Shown piece after piece: positions 34,263-46,690 of a stretch of DNA of 64,000 nt. Source of the stretch: Gymnopus androsaceus JB14 (lineage: Eukaryota > Basidiomycota > Agaricomycetes > Agaricales > Omphalotaceae); assembly GCA_009733575.1 (NCBI GenBank), contig ML769434.1, positions 186,444-250,443 of the forward strand, read 5' to 3'. A program made the position numbers and the translations under genes. The notes under the pieces were generated by a model, which was given only the letters and a program-made list of their open reading frames with translations, did not search any database and was not told the origin of the DNA. How positions within the stretch are numbered: the first letter of the stretch is position 1; every line of letters starts with the position of its first letter.

Positions 34263-34410
34263 CTGTACCATTTCAATCAAGAGTTCATCAATTCTGAAAT
34301 TTTTGACCAAAATAAATACAAAATAAATCTGAAAAATTGAGAAAAAATTAAATCTGCATTCAGATTTTTGAGGATGATGCATGACTGAGCTCTGGATTGA
34401 AATGTTACAG
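34263..34410. mobile_element. Short CTGTAC-family MITE
   Basis: The 148-bp element begins CTGTACCATTTCAATCAA and ends ...TTGAAATGTTACAG, followed by TA (34411-34412). The left flank reads TG where TA is expected. It carries the GATGCATGACTGA word found in the 29888 copy. It lies 11 bases after LTR copy B. Confidence 0.7.
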
Positions 34411-35919
34411 TATTCCCATTCCTGTGTATTCCTCAAGCAACTGACTCATTGCCTGAGTGGAATCAGCATGGTTGGTAACATGGCCAATGATGATGGGCTT
34501 CTATAAATAAAGGTGAGTATGATTTTTTTTTAAATTAATGAACTTAATTTCTGTGATTGACTAGCAAGGACATCAAGGATGACCTGCTGCATTGTATGGG
34601 TCCAGGCATTCAAGCTGACACTTATATTTTGCTCAGCCTCCATGGTATTTAACAGGAAAGTTTTTTTTCAAAGGTTCTTATGTTTTTTCAGCACCTGTCT
34701 AGGTACTTAAATATTCCAAGTTTAGCCATACATTATGGTACTACATTGTTCCAATAACATGGCTGCTTAGTGCAGTGGGATTTGAGTCTCATTTGTTATG
34801 TAAATACTTGCTATGGATATGTCCAAGTGAATTCAAAACCTGATGTGGTAAGACAAGAATTTTTGAATATAAATTAAGGTATATACCTATAGGTACCCAC
34901 AGGTATCTGTGAAATCTGTAAAGTCAGACCTGTATCCATGGGTACCTGTATCCATGGATGCCAAATACCTGTGGATATTTTGGCAGATGAACCTGCAGGT
35001 ACCTGCAGGTTTCAGTACCTGCCACCAATCTCTGGTACAGATGAAAATACTAGAATCAGTACAAGAATCAGGCTCCCTGAACTCTAGATTTTCAGAAATT
35101 TTATCATCTGTACTGAATTGTGGGCCAAATCTTCCCTTTTCAGTCAGAGTTTCTACCTGGCAGAAAATCTGTGTTTCAGTCTGGCTTTTGGTGTCATCAA
35201 AACATGGTCCAATTGTTTGTGTATCAGTCCACAAATCTGCCGAGCAGATTTTTGTTACTTTCCAGTGTGTGGGATAGGATAGGATAGATTTACATGTCAG
35301 AGATCCCTGAAGCCAGCAGAACGATCCCAAGTTCACTAGAGCTCTAGTCATGGGAGCATCCCATGAGATGCAGTGAGTGTAACTGTGTAACAACCATATA
35401 GTAAATATAGCTCTGTTTTCCGACAGAAACTGAATGCACTCACAGCATTAGTATTTCTTTTTGCACGTGTGGTTCATCATCTATGCTGTCATGCATTTAT
35501 ATTTTGCGTTCCTCTCCTCTGAGTCTCAATGATACAACACTACCTCCTGCTTCGTGATGCAAATCAATGTTCTGCGTGATGATGCACTCCGAGATGCTTA
35601 GACCATTCTCCTTTGGGATAAAGCGTTCAAAAACGGTTGGGACCACTCAAGCTGTCGGAGAGTACTTTGAGAAACTCGCATATGGAGGTTGGTTGGGAGT
35701 CTATATGGATCAGAATGAAGGTTGGTATTGTTAATCTTATTCAGGTAGCCACCTAATGGATTCAGGGTGTCCTCCAGGTTTTTGAGCCACGATGACAGTA
35801 CCTCTCAATCTGGAGCATGTCTTACAGTCACAAGTGCCACGCTCAGAACTTACACCCAATAAACTTATTTGATCAGTATTTCCACGACCACGAAAACAAT
35901 ATTCATTACAAGTAACAAT
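34411..35919. other. Gene-free region between repeat island and peroxiredoxin
   Basis: No gene is recognised. At 34880-35030 there is a cluster of GGTACC/CAGGT/ACCTG words including a perfect 22-bp palindrome (34990-35011, half-site AACCTGCAGGT). A short coding-looking piece at about 35595-35740 (AVGEYFEKLAYGGWLG) might be a gene remnant, but it has no partner exons that I can identify. Confidence 0.4.
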
Positions 35920-36786
35920 CTAAAGCTTAGACAAGACAGCATCAGCACCAGAGACGGTGACTTCTCCTTTTCCGGGCTCAGCCTATTCCAGATTCAGTTT
36001 AGTTTAGTCGGAAAGCATAGTAGATAAAACGAACCTCGACATATTTAACAACAAGGTCATCAATGATCATAGCATAGCGGATGGTACGTGTACCAAAAGC
36101 CACGGCGGAAAGGTCAACTGAAAGACCCATCTTACCTGACCACTCTGCATTAGGATCGGACAGGGTGAGGATCTATACATCAATCAGCATGAGCATTAGC
36201 ATCCGACAATAGATGCATTTTTGAAGAAGAGAAAAAAAAGCAGAATGGGGAAGCAAAGTCATTACAGACCACAGTAGCCGTATGAGAAAGGCTACTCAAG
36301 GAAACTCACCTTGTCCTTCAGCCCTTCAAAACGTCCCCATCCACTCATCACAAAAGCGTCGTTAGCAGCAACGACAGCAATAACATCGACGCCTTTGGCT
36401 TTGAACTCGTCGTACTTCTCTACGTACTGGGGAAGGTGTTTGACATGGCAAGTGGGCTAGATAAAATCATTAGATGGTACCAAAAGCATATCCGAGCCGC
36501 AAAAGTTACCGTGAAAGCACCAGGAACAGCGAAGATGACAACTTTCTTGCCTTTCCATTCTTTGATGTCGAGCTTAGTTGCTATATCAGGATCAATCTTC
36601 AAATTCTTGGTATATTAGTATAGACTACACTCACGCACACCACAGGCAGCCTATAGTAAAGGATCAGTTTAATCCAGCGACGGAACGAAAACAAGAACTG
36701 ACGTGGCTATCAAGCTCTGGGCTGTAGGGAACATGCGTGAAAATGCCCTCTGGAACTGTGTCGCCGACTTTGATAGTGGGAGCCAT
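35920..36786 (-). CDS. Peroxisomal peroxiredoxin (Prx5/PMP20 type)
   Basis: Thiol peroxidase that reduces hydrogen and alkyl peroxides. The start MAPTIKVGDTVPEG at 36786 is followed by exons joined through introns near 36700, 36640, 36500 and 36280, then the last exons to 35920. The peroxidatic-cysteine segment PGAFT-PTCHVKHLP is assembled across the intron around 36473-36510, and later family blocks are present (WGRFEGLKDK, LTLSDPNAEW, RYAMIIDD). The protein ends in SKL, a type-1 peroxisomal targeting signal, so the matrix of the peroxisome is the likely site. Its length of about 170 residues suits the family. It is a housekeeping-type gene with no obvious link to the neighbouring transporters. 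Confidence 0.9.
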
Positions 36787-37520
36787 ATAAACCAGATGGA
36801 AGTAGATGGAAGTGAAGTTGAGAGCAAAAGGTGCCAGTGGTGGCTATTTAAATCTCGATTCTAATCATTCCAATCAGCTTAGTGCACCATCGTATTAGGC
36901 AAATCAACCCCGAGATGGTCCCATTATTTAAAATATATGCCGAATCAATACTTTTGACATCATGAGGTCAACAAGGCTATCCTTTCATGGAGGTCGGTCC
37001 GTCGCCTGTAGCCGTAGACATATTGCGCAAAGCGTAGACATCTGTTCGAATTTAGTACCTTTAGTAAGTACACCACTATTTGCGCGGAAGCTTCAGAGCA
37101 CCGAGCGGTCCTCCGAATGTCTTACGTCGTAGCTTCCCGGATGCTTATCAGGAGCTCCCGTGTGCTTCAAAATCACCCTCCCTCTCAGCTTCCAGGAGGT
37201 TAGCTCACGGACAGCTTCCCGGAAGCTTCACAGGAGGCTCCGGCACATCTGTTTCTTGCTGGTCGATTTTCTTCATCCGGTAACGTTTTTTTGGTATAAA
37301 AATGGCATTTGGAACAGTAAATACAACTACAAGTATACATGATATATAAAGTGGGAAAACAAATAGTGCTCACCAATAAAAATCCCGTCTAAACTTAAAG
37401 CTTGAATATGCCAGTGATCTGACTCCTGAGCGTCTTGCGTGTATTGTATGTACCATATTACTAATTGCAGCTTTATGAAGTTGCATTCCCCAATTTTTTT
37501 TAACAATACAGCAACTACAC
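36787..37520. other. Intergenic with degenerate GC-rich repeats
   Basis: This is the upstream region of the peroxiredoxin and the downstream region of the MFS gene. Bases 37085-37250 hold repeated AGCTTCC(C/A)GGA and AGGAG(G/C)(T/C) words on both strands, suggesting a decayed inverted-repeat element. No gene is seen. Confidence 0.4.
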
Positions 37521-39380
37521 CTACACCTTTCTAGGAAGCATTGTAGCCGTCACTAGCGAAAGTCCGGCTACTCCAAGAAGCACATAATACACCAAGAATC
37601 CACCAAGATACTGATGCCTCAGAGAAAGTGAGAACAATGAATTACTCGCTGCGGGTCCGATGGCCCTGCATACGCTGACCGACATCTGGCTGAGACCATT
37701 AGTAGCTCCAAGAGAAGCCCTGTTCGGTGAAGCAGCAGATATATAGATGAAAATGGCACCTGCGTTGGAAGACATTAGAGTCAGACAACTAAGCTGTTAC
37801 CAAGCCCAACTCACCGTATGAGAAGCTGATGGCGAGCGAGAAGATAATCTGCACTCCAACAATCACCCAAGCAAGCGGGGTGACAATTCCGTTACTCTTC
37901 ACCAAATAAGTCAGGATTGGGAAACAAACAAAAATCGGCAGCGTCGATGCAATTCCCACTATGAACGTCTTTTTGGAGCCCCAGTAATCATGAATTTTGG
38001 CGAAGAAGAAGATCTGTAAAAGACCATTGAGAAGTCCGAAAAACCGACAAGATATTTCCAATCGAAGACGGCTCAAGTCCCAAACCACCAAGCTCGATGG
38101 GGGTGGAGAAGAAGAGAGGCTGGATAGCACGGAAAGTAATATCCACAAGCGACAGAGTTGCGTAGTTGCCAGCTGCGATCAGTACGCGGCGGTTGAGAAG
38201 TTGTCGAAACGCGACAGGTTTTTCGTTATCAGGAATTTCAGTCGTAACGTCGTTAATATCGGATACAGCAGAAAGGCTTTGTTTCTTCGAGCGGAACAAA
38301 CGCGGAAGAGAAAGGGTGGGGGCTTGGACAGTCTCTTTGAGAAACATAAAGGTCACTAGCCAGGCGATAGCGGAAAAGGTGGCTGGGACAGCACATGGTA
38401 GGAAGTACGGGTACATTTTAAGGAACTCGTTATCACCGAATAGATGAGGAAACTGCTTGGCCGGGTTTGCGAGCGCGCCTCCAATCATCGGCTAAGAGGA
38501 AATAAGAAGGTATAGGGTGATCAATACTTATGACTCACTCCTAGTACACCGCCAGTTGACCATGCGATAGGCATGTATGCGTATGCCTGGATTCACATGA
38601 GCGACAGATTCGACATACAAAAACATCAATACTTACCTGAGAGATGTTAGTCGCATCAGTCATTTCTGCCATGATACTACAAAGGTTATGCTATCAGTGG
38701 GGAAGTAGGATGCCAGACAATAAACAAACCTCTTTATCACCCCAATGTTTCCATCTGAGGAGAAAGGTCAGCATTATGCATTGGCCGAGGAACGAGTGGA
38801 AGCTTACTCAGTGCACCATTCAAACTCCGGCTACATTGGATTTATCAGCGAAAACGGCTAAGCCAAAAAGGTAAGCAAATACGAACCTCAAAACCAATCC
38901 CCAAAAGGTCGTAGACAGACCAAAGCAGTACATGGACATTGACAGTCCGAAAAGTCCGACGAGGATGACCGGCTTGCGCCCCACACGATCTGAAATCCGA
39001 CTCCAATGAAGTACTGTCATTGCTTGAGTCAGAAAGAACAGGGATTGCTATGAAATGGCATTTGTCAGGATGTTTTGGAGAAATCGCGGTATTTTGAAAG
39101 CTCGTACCAGCAACCCTACATAGTGGCCGACCTTTGTTTCATCTCCACCAGTAATCCCAATATCTCGAATAAGCTAAAATCGAATTCAGCATCGATATAA
39201 CTCGTAGCAGTACTGAGCCCGACGCACCTGAGGCAAGAATGGATAAATCACTTGCGAGGTTAACGGTTCAGCCAGTTGTAGAAACAGAACAAGGGAAAAC
39301 TGGAACCAGGGAAGAGGCGTTCTTTGTGGCTTGCATTGCTGCTCTCGCAACAAAGGCGTTTCTTCGTCGACCTGGGGCAT
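37521..39380 (-). CDS. MFS transporter (ZIFL/YCR023C-like, DHA1)
   Basis: Predicted multi-pass transporter of the zinc-induced-facilitator-like MFS group. The start at 39380 reads MPQVDEETPLLREQQ, the usual acidic leader with ETPLL. Helix 1 follows (FSLVLFLQLAEPLTSQVIYPFLPQ), then the motif-A loop SDRVGRKPV near 38980, a helix-3 piece (LSMSMYCFGLSTTF) and further exons (PYFLPCAVPATFSAIAWLVTF; a loop with many charged residues). The C-terminal helices contain ASPNRASLGATNGLSQM, a block typical of this family, and the frame stops at 37521. About eight introns are needed, and some small exons between 38500 and 38870 were not fully resolved. The substrate is unknown; family members export zinc, organic acids or toxins. 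Confidence 0.85.
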
Positions 39381-41257
39381 AAAAAGAGATAGAAGAAGAA
39401 AGAAAGAATCGAATCGGATTATCGGTCCGATGAGCGCTTGCTTATATAGAGGTCAAAGCGGCAGGCTTCGAACCAAATCAGATTTTTTTGACTCACCATG
39501 ACGCCAGAAGGATTCCTCAGCAAGCCAAATGGAGATGACCACGGTGGTTCTTCCTTATGAGAAGAATGGCTACCTCTAGGGCACCTCAAGGAAAGAGCTC
39601 TGAACTATAGTATGTGTTCCCAAAAAAACATCGGCGGAGGCGAAAAAGATCTGTGTTAAATTATAACTTTAAATTACAGTCTCGTCAAGTAATACACTGC
39701 CCTTTCATTTCCCAAGTCTTCCAATAAACCTTCTGATCTCACAATCAATAGTTCTTCAGAATGTTCTCCCATATTGCGAGCTATTGCGAGCGAACTGAGA
39801 AATCTGAAAAATGCATCAGATAGAAGGCACAGGCAATACTAAGCATCGAACACTGAAGATTCAACATTCGAAGGTCAAGCGGCCACTGTTCCATGCCTAG
39901 CCTAACCATGGAGACTGCCACGACACTGGACTCCTCTTGTTCATCTCCTCCATATTTATCCTATCATAATATGCACCATCTGCCCGATTTTCAGCGTCAT
40001 AAATCGTGGTGGCGCTAGACGTAGAAATTGAAATTATTGGAGTAGCGAGTCAGATGAAGGACGAATAGAGATGATGGAGGAAAACCCGGAAGGGTGCGAG
40101 GATAAACGAGGAACGAGCAACGAAAACCGCCTGCTGGACGTGAATCGAGTCGATTCTTATACCATGGGACCCACCACTCTCTTCGCCTCCTACACACTTT
40201 GATTCACTCCTCCACTGTGGATAATCTGCGGGGCGTATTGAAGCTCGGAGGAGAGTCGCTGGTATTTACTAATGCGATGAAAGGACGCCAAGTGGCAACA
40301 GAGACGGAAGATGCATCAGAACGATATCGCCATGACTTCTAACCGGGTTTTCCCTTTACTTATGTGTGTACATTTCCTCCTCCTCAGCCTTTCACTGTTG
40401 TAACTAACTAACTAACGTATCTCTTTGCGATCTAACTCTCCTTGCGATTCGCTGCTCCAATCCACAAAACCCTTTCTACGCTGCTATTACTTTCCGTACT
40501 CTGGCACCTCCTTGATCAACTCCATTCTCAGTTCATCTCATCCGCTTCCATTCACTTCTCTTCGGTACTTCCTGCCGCATGCGAACCGCACGAGTTGACC
40601 TACGGCTTGCCGATGTATTACAAGGGCTCTGGCTTTCTTGGTTCAGATCGTCGTTTTGAGCAAGTAGAATCGCCGCTGGATGCTCGCGTTTACCGGTGAT
40701 CAAGCTGGAACGAGATAGTACAATACTCTTGCTTTTCGCCACTCGTTTTTCTGAATCTCTGGTCAACGAAAACATTTCCATTCTACGCTGCGCGCATGGA
40801 ACACCGGGAAAATTGGCAGAGGAAATGGTTGTGACCGACTCGGAAGGATGGAGGGCTGAATAACGGAAGACGGTGGAAGGGCTTGGATATGAAAGAATGG
40901 TGGACGAATTCAGTGTATTCGATTGTGTGGGACCGAAGGGATAGCGAACGACAGGGAGCTCCCACTCCTTCAATACGACAATCAACGCAACATTGCTTTA
41001 AAACAACCGACACTGCCGCTGAATCCACCCTTCCTGCGAGTCTATCTCATGTATAGTACTTCGCATATCTTGGCCTTGTATCCACTATTTCCTCGAATGA
41101 ACTTTCCATATGAACATGTACAGTATAATCGCCGCGCCATGCATAGGCAACGGTGAAGTCCAAAAAAAACAAAGCAAAAGCATGAGGCTTGAACGAACAA
41201 AAATGTGAATAAACAAAAAACTCAGCCAAGGCACGAGAAGAAACAAGCTTCAGCGCC
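39381..41257. other. Region with no confidently recognised gene
   Basis: CpG content is gene-like here, unlike the repeat islands. The longest open frame is on the reverse strand (40533-40985, 150 codons), overlapped by a plus-strand frame at 40442-40699. Neither shows a known domain. The pyrimidine-rich tract with TAACTAACTAACTAACG (40400-40418) could be an intron 3' end or a leader. A gene of unknown type may exist here, but I cannot support an exon model. Confidence 0.35.
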
Positions 41258-42326
41258 CTATACACCGCTGTGACGCTGAGGGCAGCTATTTTGTTCGTGG
41301 CGATCTCTACTTCGCCCATGTGCGAACTCTTGTCCACAGTACGAGCACCGAAACTCCTTCAGGCCTCTATGTGATTTCTCGTGGTCTGAAGATTACTCAG
41401 TCTTTCAGCAGAGGGAAAGGTTACTGAAAATCACTCACGGTTGAGCTTGTGCTTCGCGGTGAAATCGGCGCCACACATGCGCCTCTTCTGTGCTGCTGCT
41501 CTAACGCTTACAGAGGCTACTGAATTATTCTTTGTGTCTGAAGCAGTTGGCGAAAAAGGACCAGCTTGAAATACTTCCTGGGGGAAGCCTCCCGCAGTAA
41601 GGCTATCCCCAGGCCACTGGTAACCTGGAGGGAAAAGACGAGGCTGCTGTGCTGATTCTGGCATTTCTGGGAGACGTAAAAGGGGCCGAGTGAAGTAGTC
41701 AGTGGACTCAGGCCGTTGAGAATTGGGAGAGACATTTATGGGAGCTGTGAGATGTAGATCCCCAGGCCACTGGTGAGCTGGAAGCCAATGATGAGGCTGC
41801 TGTGTCGCCGATTCTAGCGTTTCTGGGAGAGGTAAAGGGTGCGGAGTGTAGTCGGGCCATGAACGCTGGTACTTATTCGATCGGAGGCAGGAGACTCGGA
41901 TAAACACGACTCTGCATCCTAACCGACTCTGGAATACCATCATCATCAGATAAACTGTTTCTCCAATTCCGTGTCGTCGTCGCTAATTTCGCAGGATTCT
42001 GAGTAGGAGGTTTTCTCAGTGACAGATATGCATAACCTGGTGGACCATTTTAGAATAAGGGTTTTTTATTTACAAGGCTAGTAACAAAAATGCTTTTCTG
42101 CGCACCTGAAGATTCATTGATGCAAATGTCCTATTTTTGCTCAATCCGCCGTATAAGTTCGACCTCATTAGGGACTTCGTGGTCCGCCTAGTTTGAATAT
42201 CGAATGATTTTAGAGCTCTCAAACCGATATGGATGAGTGCTGCAACTCAAACACACCTCGCCTAAAATGGAGCACCAGTCATTGTCGTGAGTGATGGCCA
42301 CATCAACATTCTCGCACTGAATACTG
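41258..42326 (-). pseudogene. Truncated paralogue of the C2H2 zinc-finger gene at 52.9-55.2 kb
   Basis: Reverse-strand copy of the 3' half of the gene at 52906-55212. The segments HDNDWCSILGE, ADHEVPNEVELIRRIEQ and a Pro/Gln-rich linker with two QWPGD repeats precede two C2H2 fingers (CGADF...L..H...H and CSYCGQEF...H). The intron donor GTGAGT before the last exon is intact, unlike in the paralogue. It is broken by a TAG in the RIEQK exon (near 42131). The first cysteine of finger 1 is lost, and the N-terminal exons are missing, because similarity stops exactly at the splice acceptor at 42326. It is therefore a dead, truncated duplicate. Confidence 0.7.
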
Positions 42327-42411
42327 TATCATTTCGAAAATAAGTTCAGCCGATGTTACGCGTTACGGCTTGTACACATTCAGTTCAGCGTGATGCATTG
42401 AAATTTCAGTC

Positions 42412-43012
42412 TAATCAACGGAGGCATTGTTTTCGTCGCTAGTCCAGGAGAATCACGCGAGATTAGGAGGACACGGGTACAGCCCTGAAACAGCGGCTAC
42501 ACCCTGCAAGAAAACTGGATTTGCGAGCGATGGAATGGGTACATGAAGTAAACTACAAGCAGAATATTGCAAAGATAAAGCAAGGAGGCAATGGGAGGGT
42601 GGGTAATGCGAAATATACGAAAACAACTCTGAGAGCTCAAGAGATCAGAAAGGGTACTGATTTCCGAGACTCTCTACATAATAAGTATGAATGTGAAACA
42701 AGAGAAAAACTGAGACAGGAATGACAATGGCTGTAAAGCCAAGCACCTGAGTCAGAAGAGGGCAGGCGACCTGCAAGTGCACGGAGCGTACCTGACTGAC
42801 TAGGGCTTCACTGATGGAAAGGAGACCTGGGTCTGAGGCGCGCGGAGCATACACTGACCATTGGTGAGTAGAGAATGAAAGGAGAAGCTAGGTTCTCTTA
42901 CCTCGTTGATTAGACTTTTGTAAACATATTTTTTAATCCAACTAATCAATGGAGGCATCGTTTTCATTGCTAGTCCAGGAGAATCACGCAAGATTAGGAG
43001 GACATGGGTACA
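42412..43012. repeat. Pair of direct repeats and a DIRS-end fragment
   Basis: Bases 42412-42480 and 42938-43012 are direct copies (CTAATCAA(C/T)GGAGGCAT, then GCTAGTCCAGGAGAATCACG). Between them, 42483-42540 (CTGAAACAGCGGCTACACCC...) matches 46720-46775 at the terminus of the DIRS-like element. The region therefore contains dispersed retroelement-end fragments. Confidence 0.6.
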
Positions 43013-44004
43013 GCCCCATCAGTAAATTTGGGAAAGTCTGCTGTCAGATGGTATAAAAGGGGAATACATATCTTCATCTAATCTAATCACAATCAAATAC
43101 CATCCATTCCCATCTCCGAAGAAATGATGAGACCATATTGCAATGTATTGCCATCTCAAATTCATATTGTATTGTCATAACCAGCCACTTGCCATATTTT
43201 AGTGGTAATGCCATGTATTATAACTGTGAAGGAATATATCTTATGCATTATAATGCATGTTCATCCTCTGCCCATGTTCTACTTTTCTGGCCTTGTCTTG
43301 TATTTTCTCATCATAGTGACCTCCTTTCAATTTTTGCAAGTTCAGTGCCTGGGACCCAATGGAAACAACAGGTGTTGACTGAGTATTAATTTACTGAGTC
43401 CTCTCTTAATGCCCACCAGCATGAACGCCTTCACGCCTTCACTCAGAGTCAGATCAGGGCCCATACATATTCCAGAACGTCAATGAACGTTTACTAACTT
43501 GAAGCTGTTGGACCCTGGTTCATTCAATTTTGCAGACCCAGGTTCACTCCCGAAATATGTTGCCAGTGACACTGAGCACTCAAGAATATCTGAACAGTCA
43601 TCTGATGCTGCAGGCATATTTAAGTCACCCTGCACAGTGTTTCAGTGATAAACTTCTCTTTCTTTCCCCCCCACCATCCGCTTTGCCTCCCACTATCCCT
43701 CAATTTCCTTCAAGTTCTTCAAGCTTTCCTCTCCTCAACCCCTTGTATGGTCCTCAAAAAGTACTCACGGCCTTCAAGCCTTGTTCAAGCCTCAAAACCT
43801 TCTCTGAAACATTCAAATTTTTTCCTTCCTCCTTCACTGGTCTCCCTTTTTTCTGAATTACTTACTCCTAGTCTATTGTATCTACATGCGTGTATTTTAT
43901 ATAGATTTTGCAATGCAGTTCAGCTTCAATCTTTTCTCGTTTGCCATATCTAACTGAAAGAAGAAGAAAAGAAATGGCCCTATAATTTTCTGGGCAAGTG
44001 GCTT
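43013..44004. other. CpG-poor spacer, no gene seen
   Basis: No coding sequence is recognised. Pyrimidine-rich tracts around 43640-43860 produce open frames without domain features. Confidence 0.4.
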
Positions 44005-45266
44005 CACACTGAAAGTGCAAAAAAATCCACTTGAACAAAATACTAACTGATTTATAAAATTTTGTGTAAAAAATCACTTATGAGTGAAAATTTGAGTGAA
44101 ATTGGATTATTCAGTCAAACAGTCTTATTGAGTGAAAACATACATATCAGGACATTATTTAGATAAACTGAAGGAGGGCCTGAATCATAGTATATCTGAG
44201 CTCCTGAAATGGTAAATGATTTGTTATATATCACAAGTCAAATCATTCCGAGTGAAATATTTCCTTTCAGGTGTATTTTCAGGCAATATGAAAAGTTGTA
44301 TGAATCATCATATTTCAGAATAACTGAAAATCCACAAATGAATGTAGTTGAGGCTTTCAGTTATTCTGAAAGATGATTGTTCATATAAATTTTTATATTG
44401 TCTGAAAATGCACCTGAAAGGAAATATTTCACTCGGAATGATTTGACTTGCAATATATAGGGCTTACCACCGTGTCCATGTACCCATGGTTCATGGTCAC
44501 TGTGACACGGAACAATACCCGTCCCGTGAGACCTCATTTGGGTACTGTTTTTTACTGTCCATGAGCAGTCGACACAGTCATGACATGGTACCCAAGATGT
44601 TGTAGCCATATATCACTTTCACTAAGTTTATTTGGACCTTACCCAGCTGAAAAGTGGCCAGAAGAATAAATTATATGCACTCCAACTCATGCTTTTATTT
44701 GTAGGGAGAAACAAGAGCTTCAATGTGTGCCGAGTCCTGCCGATAGGTATTTGATCCCATGGCCAGGTCAAACCTTGTGTACTTTTGAGCTATCATTGAG
44801 CTGAAATAGGTTGAATCAGTGCATATATTTATATACAGGTCCAAAGCGACCTGTAAAAATCCTTTTAACTTACATCTGCTATGTTCAAGTATAAGCGCTG
44901 GGTTAGCACCCAAACGACCATTACGGATGGTCACAGACAGTCATTTTATGGTACCGTCCCATACCAAGCAAATAACCATTGAAAACGGCCGTGTTTTTCA
45001 CAGCCGTGACTGTGAACGGAACAGTGGTAAGCCCTAGCAATATATAACAAATCATTTACCATTTCAGGAGCTCAGATATACTGTAATTCAGGCCCTTCTT
45101 CAGTTTATCTAAATAATGTCCTGATATGTATGTTTTCACTCAATAAGACTGTTTGACTGAATAATCCAATTTCACTCAAATTTTCACTCATAAGTGATTT
45201 TTTACACAAAATTTTATAAATCAGTTAGTATTTTGTTCGAGCAGATTTTTTTGCGCTTTTGGTGTG
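44005..45266. mobile_element. Large CACAC-ended foldback element, interrupted by a hAT MITE
   Basis: The left arm from 44005 (CACACTGAAAGTGC...) pairs with the right arm ending at 45266 (complement CACACCAAAAGCGC...). The pairing extends over more than 220 bp (AACAAAATACTAACTGATTT in both). CTT flanks both sides (44002-44004 and 45267-45269), a candidate 3-bp duplication. Inside the left part, a second pairing joins 44231-44290 with 44395-44452. Without the hAT insertion at 44458-45036 the element is about 675 bp and almost entirely self-complementary. Ends and flank length match the element at 8961. Confidence 0.8.
44458..45036. mobile_element. Non-autonomous hAT element
   Basis: The 579-bp element has 13-bp perfect ends TAGGGCTTACCAC and its complement, flanked by the 8-bp direct repeat GCAATATA (44450-44457 and 45037-45044). 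Excising it restores the palindrome of the host foldback element. Its inner sequence contains paired CCGTGTC/GACGG-like words, but no transposase. Confidence 0.9.
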
Positions 45267-46690
45267 CTTTCTCAACCCCAGGACAAAAAGTTACCATACA
45301 TTATAATATAATGCAATACGCTTCAATTTTTTTTAATGCTTGCCAGGCATTCAAATATATGTATTTGATTGCAACATGCCACAAATATTTTCACAGATTG
45401 CAATTCAATGCTGTCACAGATTATCTGCCTCCCGGATACATCTGGAAAAATTCCCTAGTGCCCAGGAACATATAGGTTGCACTGAGGTACCCACAGGGTG
45501 ACTAGGACACCCAGGATGTCTAGGCACCCCAGGCACCCTAAAGAAACCCCCCAAATCCTGTGCATCCTGAGGATAGAAAAGTATCTCTGGGGTGTCCCTG
45601 AATATCCATGGGGTGTCCCTGGGGTGCCCTGGGGTGCCCTGAGAATCCATAGAGAAAATATTTAAAATAATAAATTTTTTGGCATCTTAGCTTCTTATGC
45701 TCATATTTACCTTCTTTGTTTACTTATTCATTATTCATTATTCAAGTCTCGGTACTTAATACACTTATTATAGATGGTTGTTGTGCTTATTGCTCACTGC
45801 TTATTATTGTCTTATTCATTTGGTGTTTCAGCACTTAAATTCAAGTGACTCATAATAAACTTAAAGATTGACACCTCACAGGTTTGAACTCTCAGCCTCA
45901 CAGTCAACTGTATTATATAAGCAATAACGCGAGAGCTCAAAACCACTGGTGACTGAACTATCTTGATGTAAGATATGCTAGAAACTTTGTGCACTATATA
46001 CACTAACTAGTGGGGTCAGCATCACCTATAAGAAAATTGGTGAGCACTTGGCCATAAGTGCACATGAACCCATTCTCCCACCATAGTCTACCAAGACTAT
46101 CTCCAATGTTACCAGTAATTATTCTTAGGTAAAAAGGGCTTGAAATACAAAAACTAGACTCAATGTTTTGTCTTTTGGTTAATTTAATTTGTGAATATAA
46201 TGTAGTTTTTAATCAAGACATAAAGTATGCAGGCCAAAACGTCGGATGGGCGCTCAAATCACGTGCTCGTAAGCACGAGCACATGATCCCTCTCCCAGGG
46301 TGTCCCAGGGCTTCTTAGAGCTTCCCAGGATCCCCAGGAATTTGCCCATTTCCCAGGCAGCCCAAGTAGCCTGGGCAGCCTAGGATTTTAGCCAAATCCT
46401 GAAGGTCTTTGGGCTTGCTTGAGGCTAATCCCTGATTAACTTTGGAGATACTCAAGGATCCCTAGAATTTGGCCAAAATCCTGAGCTACCTGGGGTGCTT
46501 GTGTTGCCTAGTGTTGCCTAGGAATTGGCCAAATTCCTGGGCATCCCTGAGACTGACCAGGCACACCTGGACTTGCCTGGGCTTTAGGTAGTTTTCCAGA
46601 TGTATAATCAATTACAACTTGAGCTATAATATTTTATTGATATTGCATTCATTGCGCCTAGTTACATTAGATGTCGGGAAACTACCATTG
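45267..46690. other. Repeat-rich spacer with GGGGTGYCC and CCCAGG words
   Basis: Bases 45480-45650 are made of repeated ACCCCAGG/CACCC and GGGGTGTCCCTG units on opposite sides of 45560. Bases 46290-46580 are dense in CCCAGG, CCTGGG and GCCTAGG words. Both look like decayed foldback elements of the kind at 47325-47690. There is a short inverted repeat GTGCTCGT/ACGAGCAC at about 46263-46283. No gene is recognised. Confidence 0.45.

Noticed and set aside
40533..40985. 150-codon reverse frame as a gene
   Set aside because: It may be real, but there is no domain, no clear splice partners and an overlapping plus-strand frame. It is left as an unassigned region.
42326..42412. An 85-bp fourth member of the CTGTAC MITE family
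   Set aside because: The left end fits, but the right end (TTTCAG then TC) has no TA and pairs poorly. It is only mentioned as a possible end.
45870..45910. Second B-box-like word (GGTTTGAACTCTCAGCC)
   Set aside because: No tRNA fold and no poly(A) or target duplication nearby.
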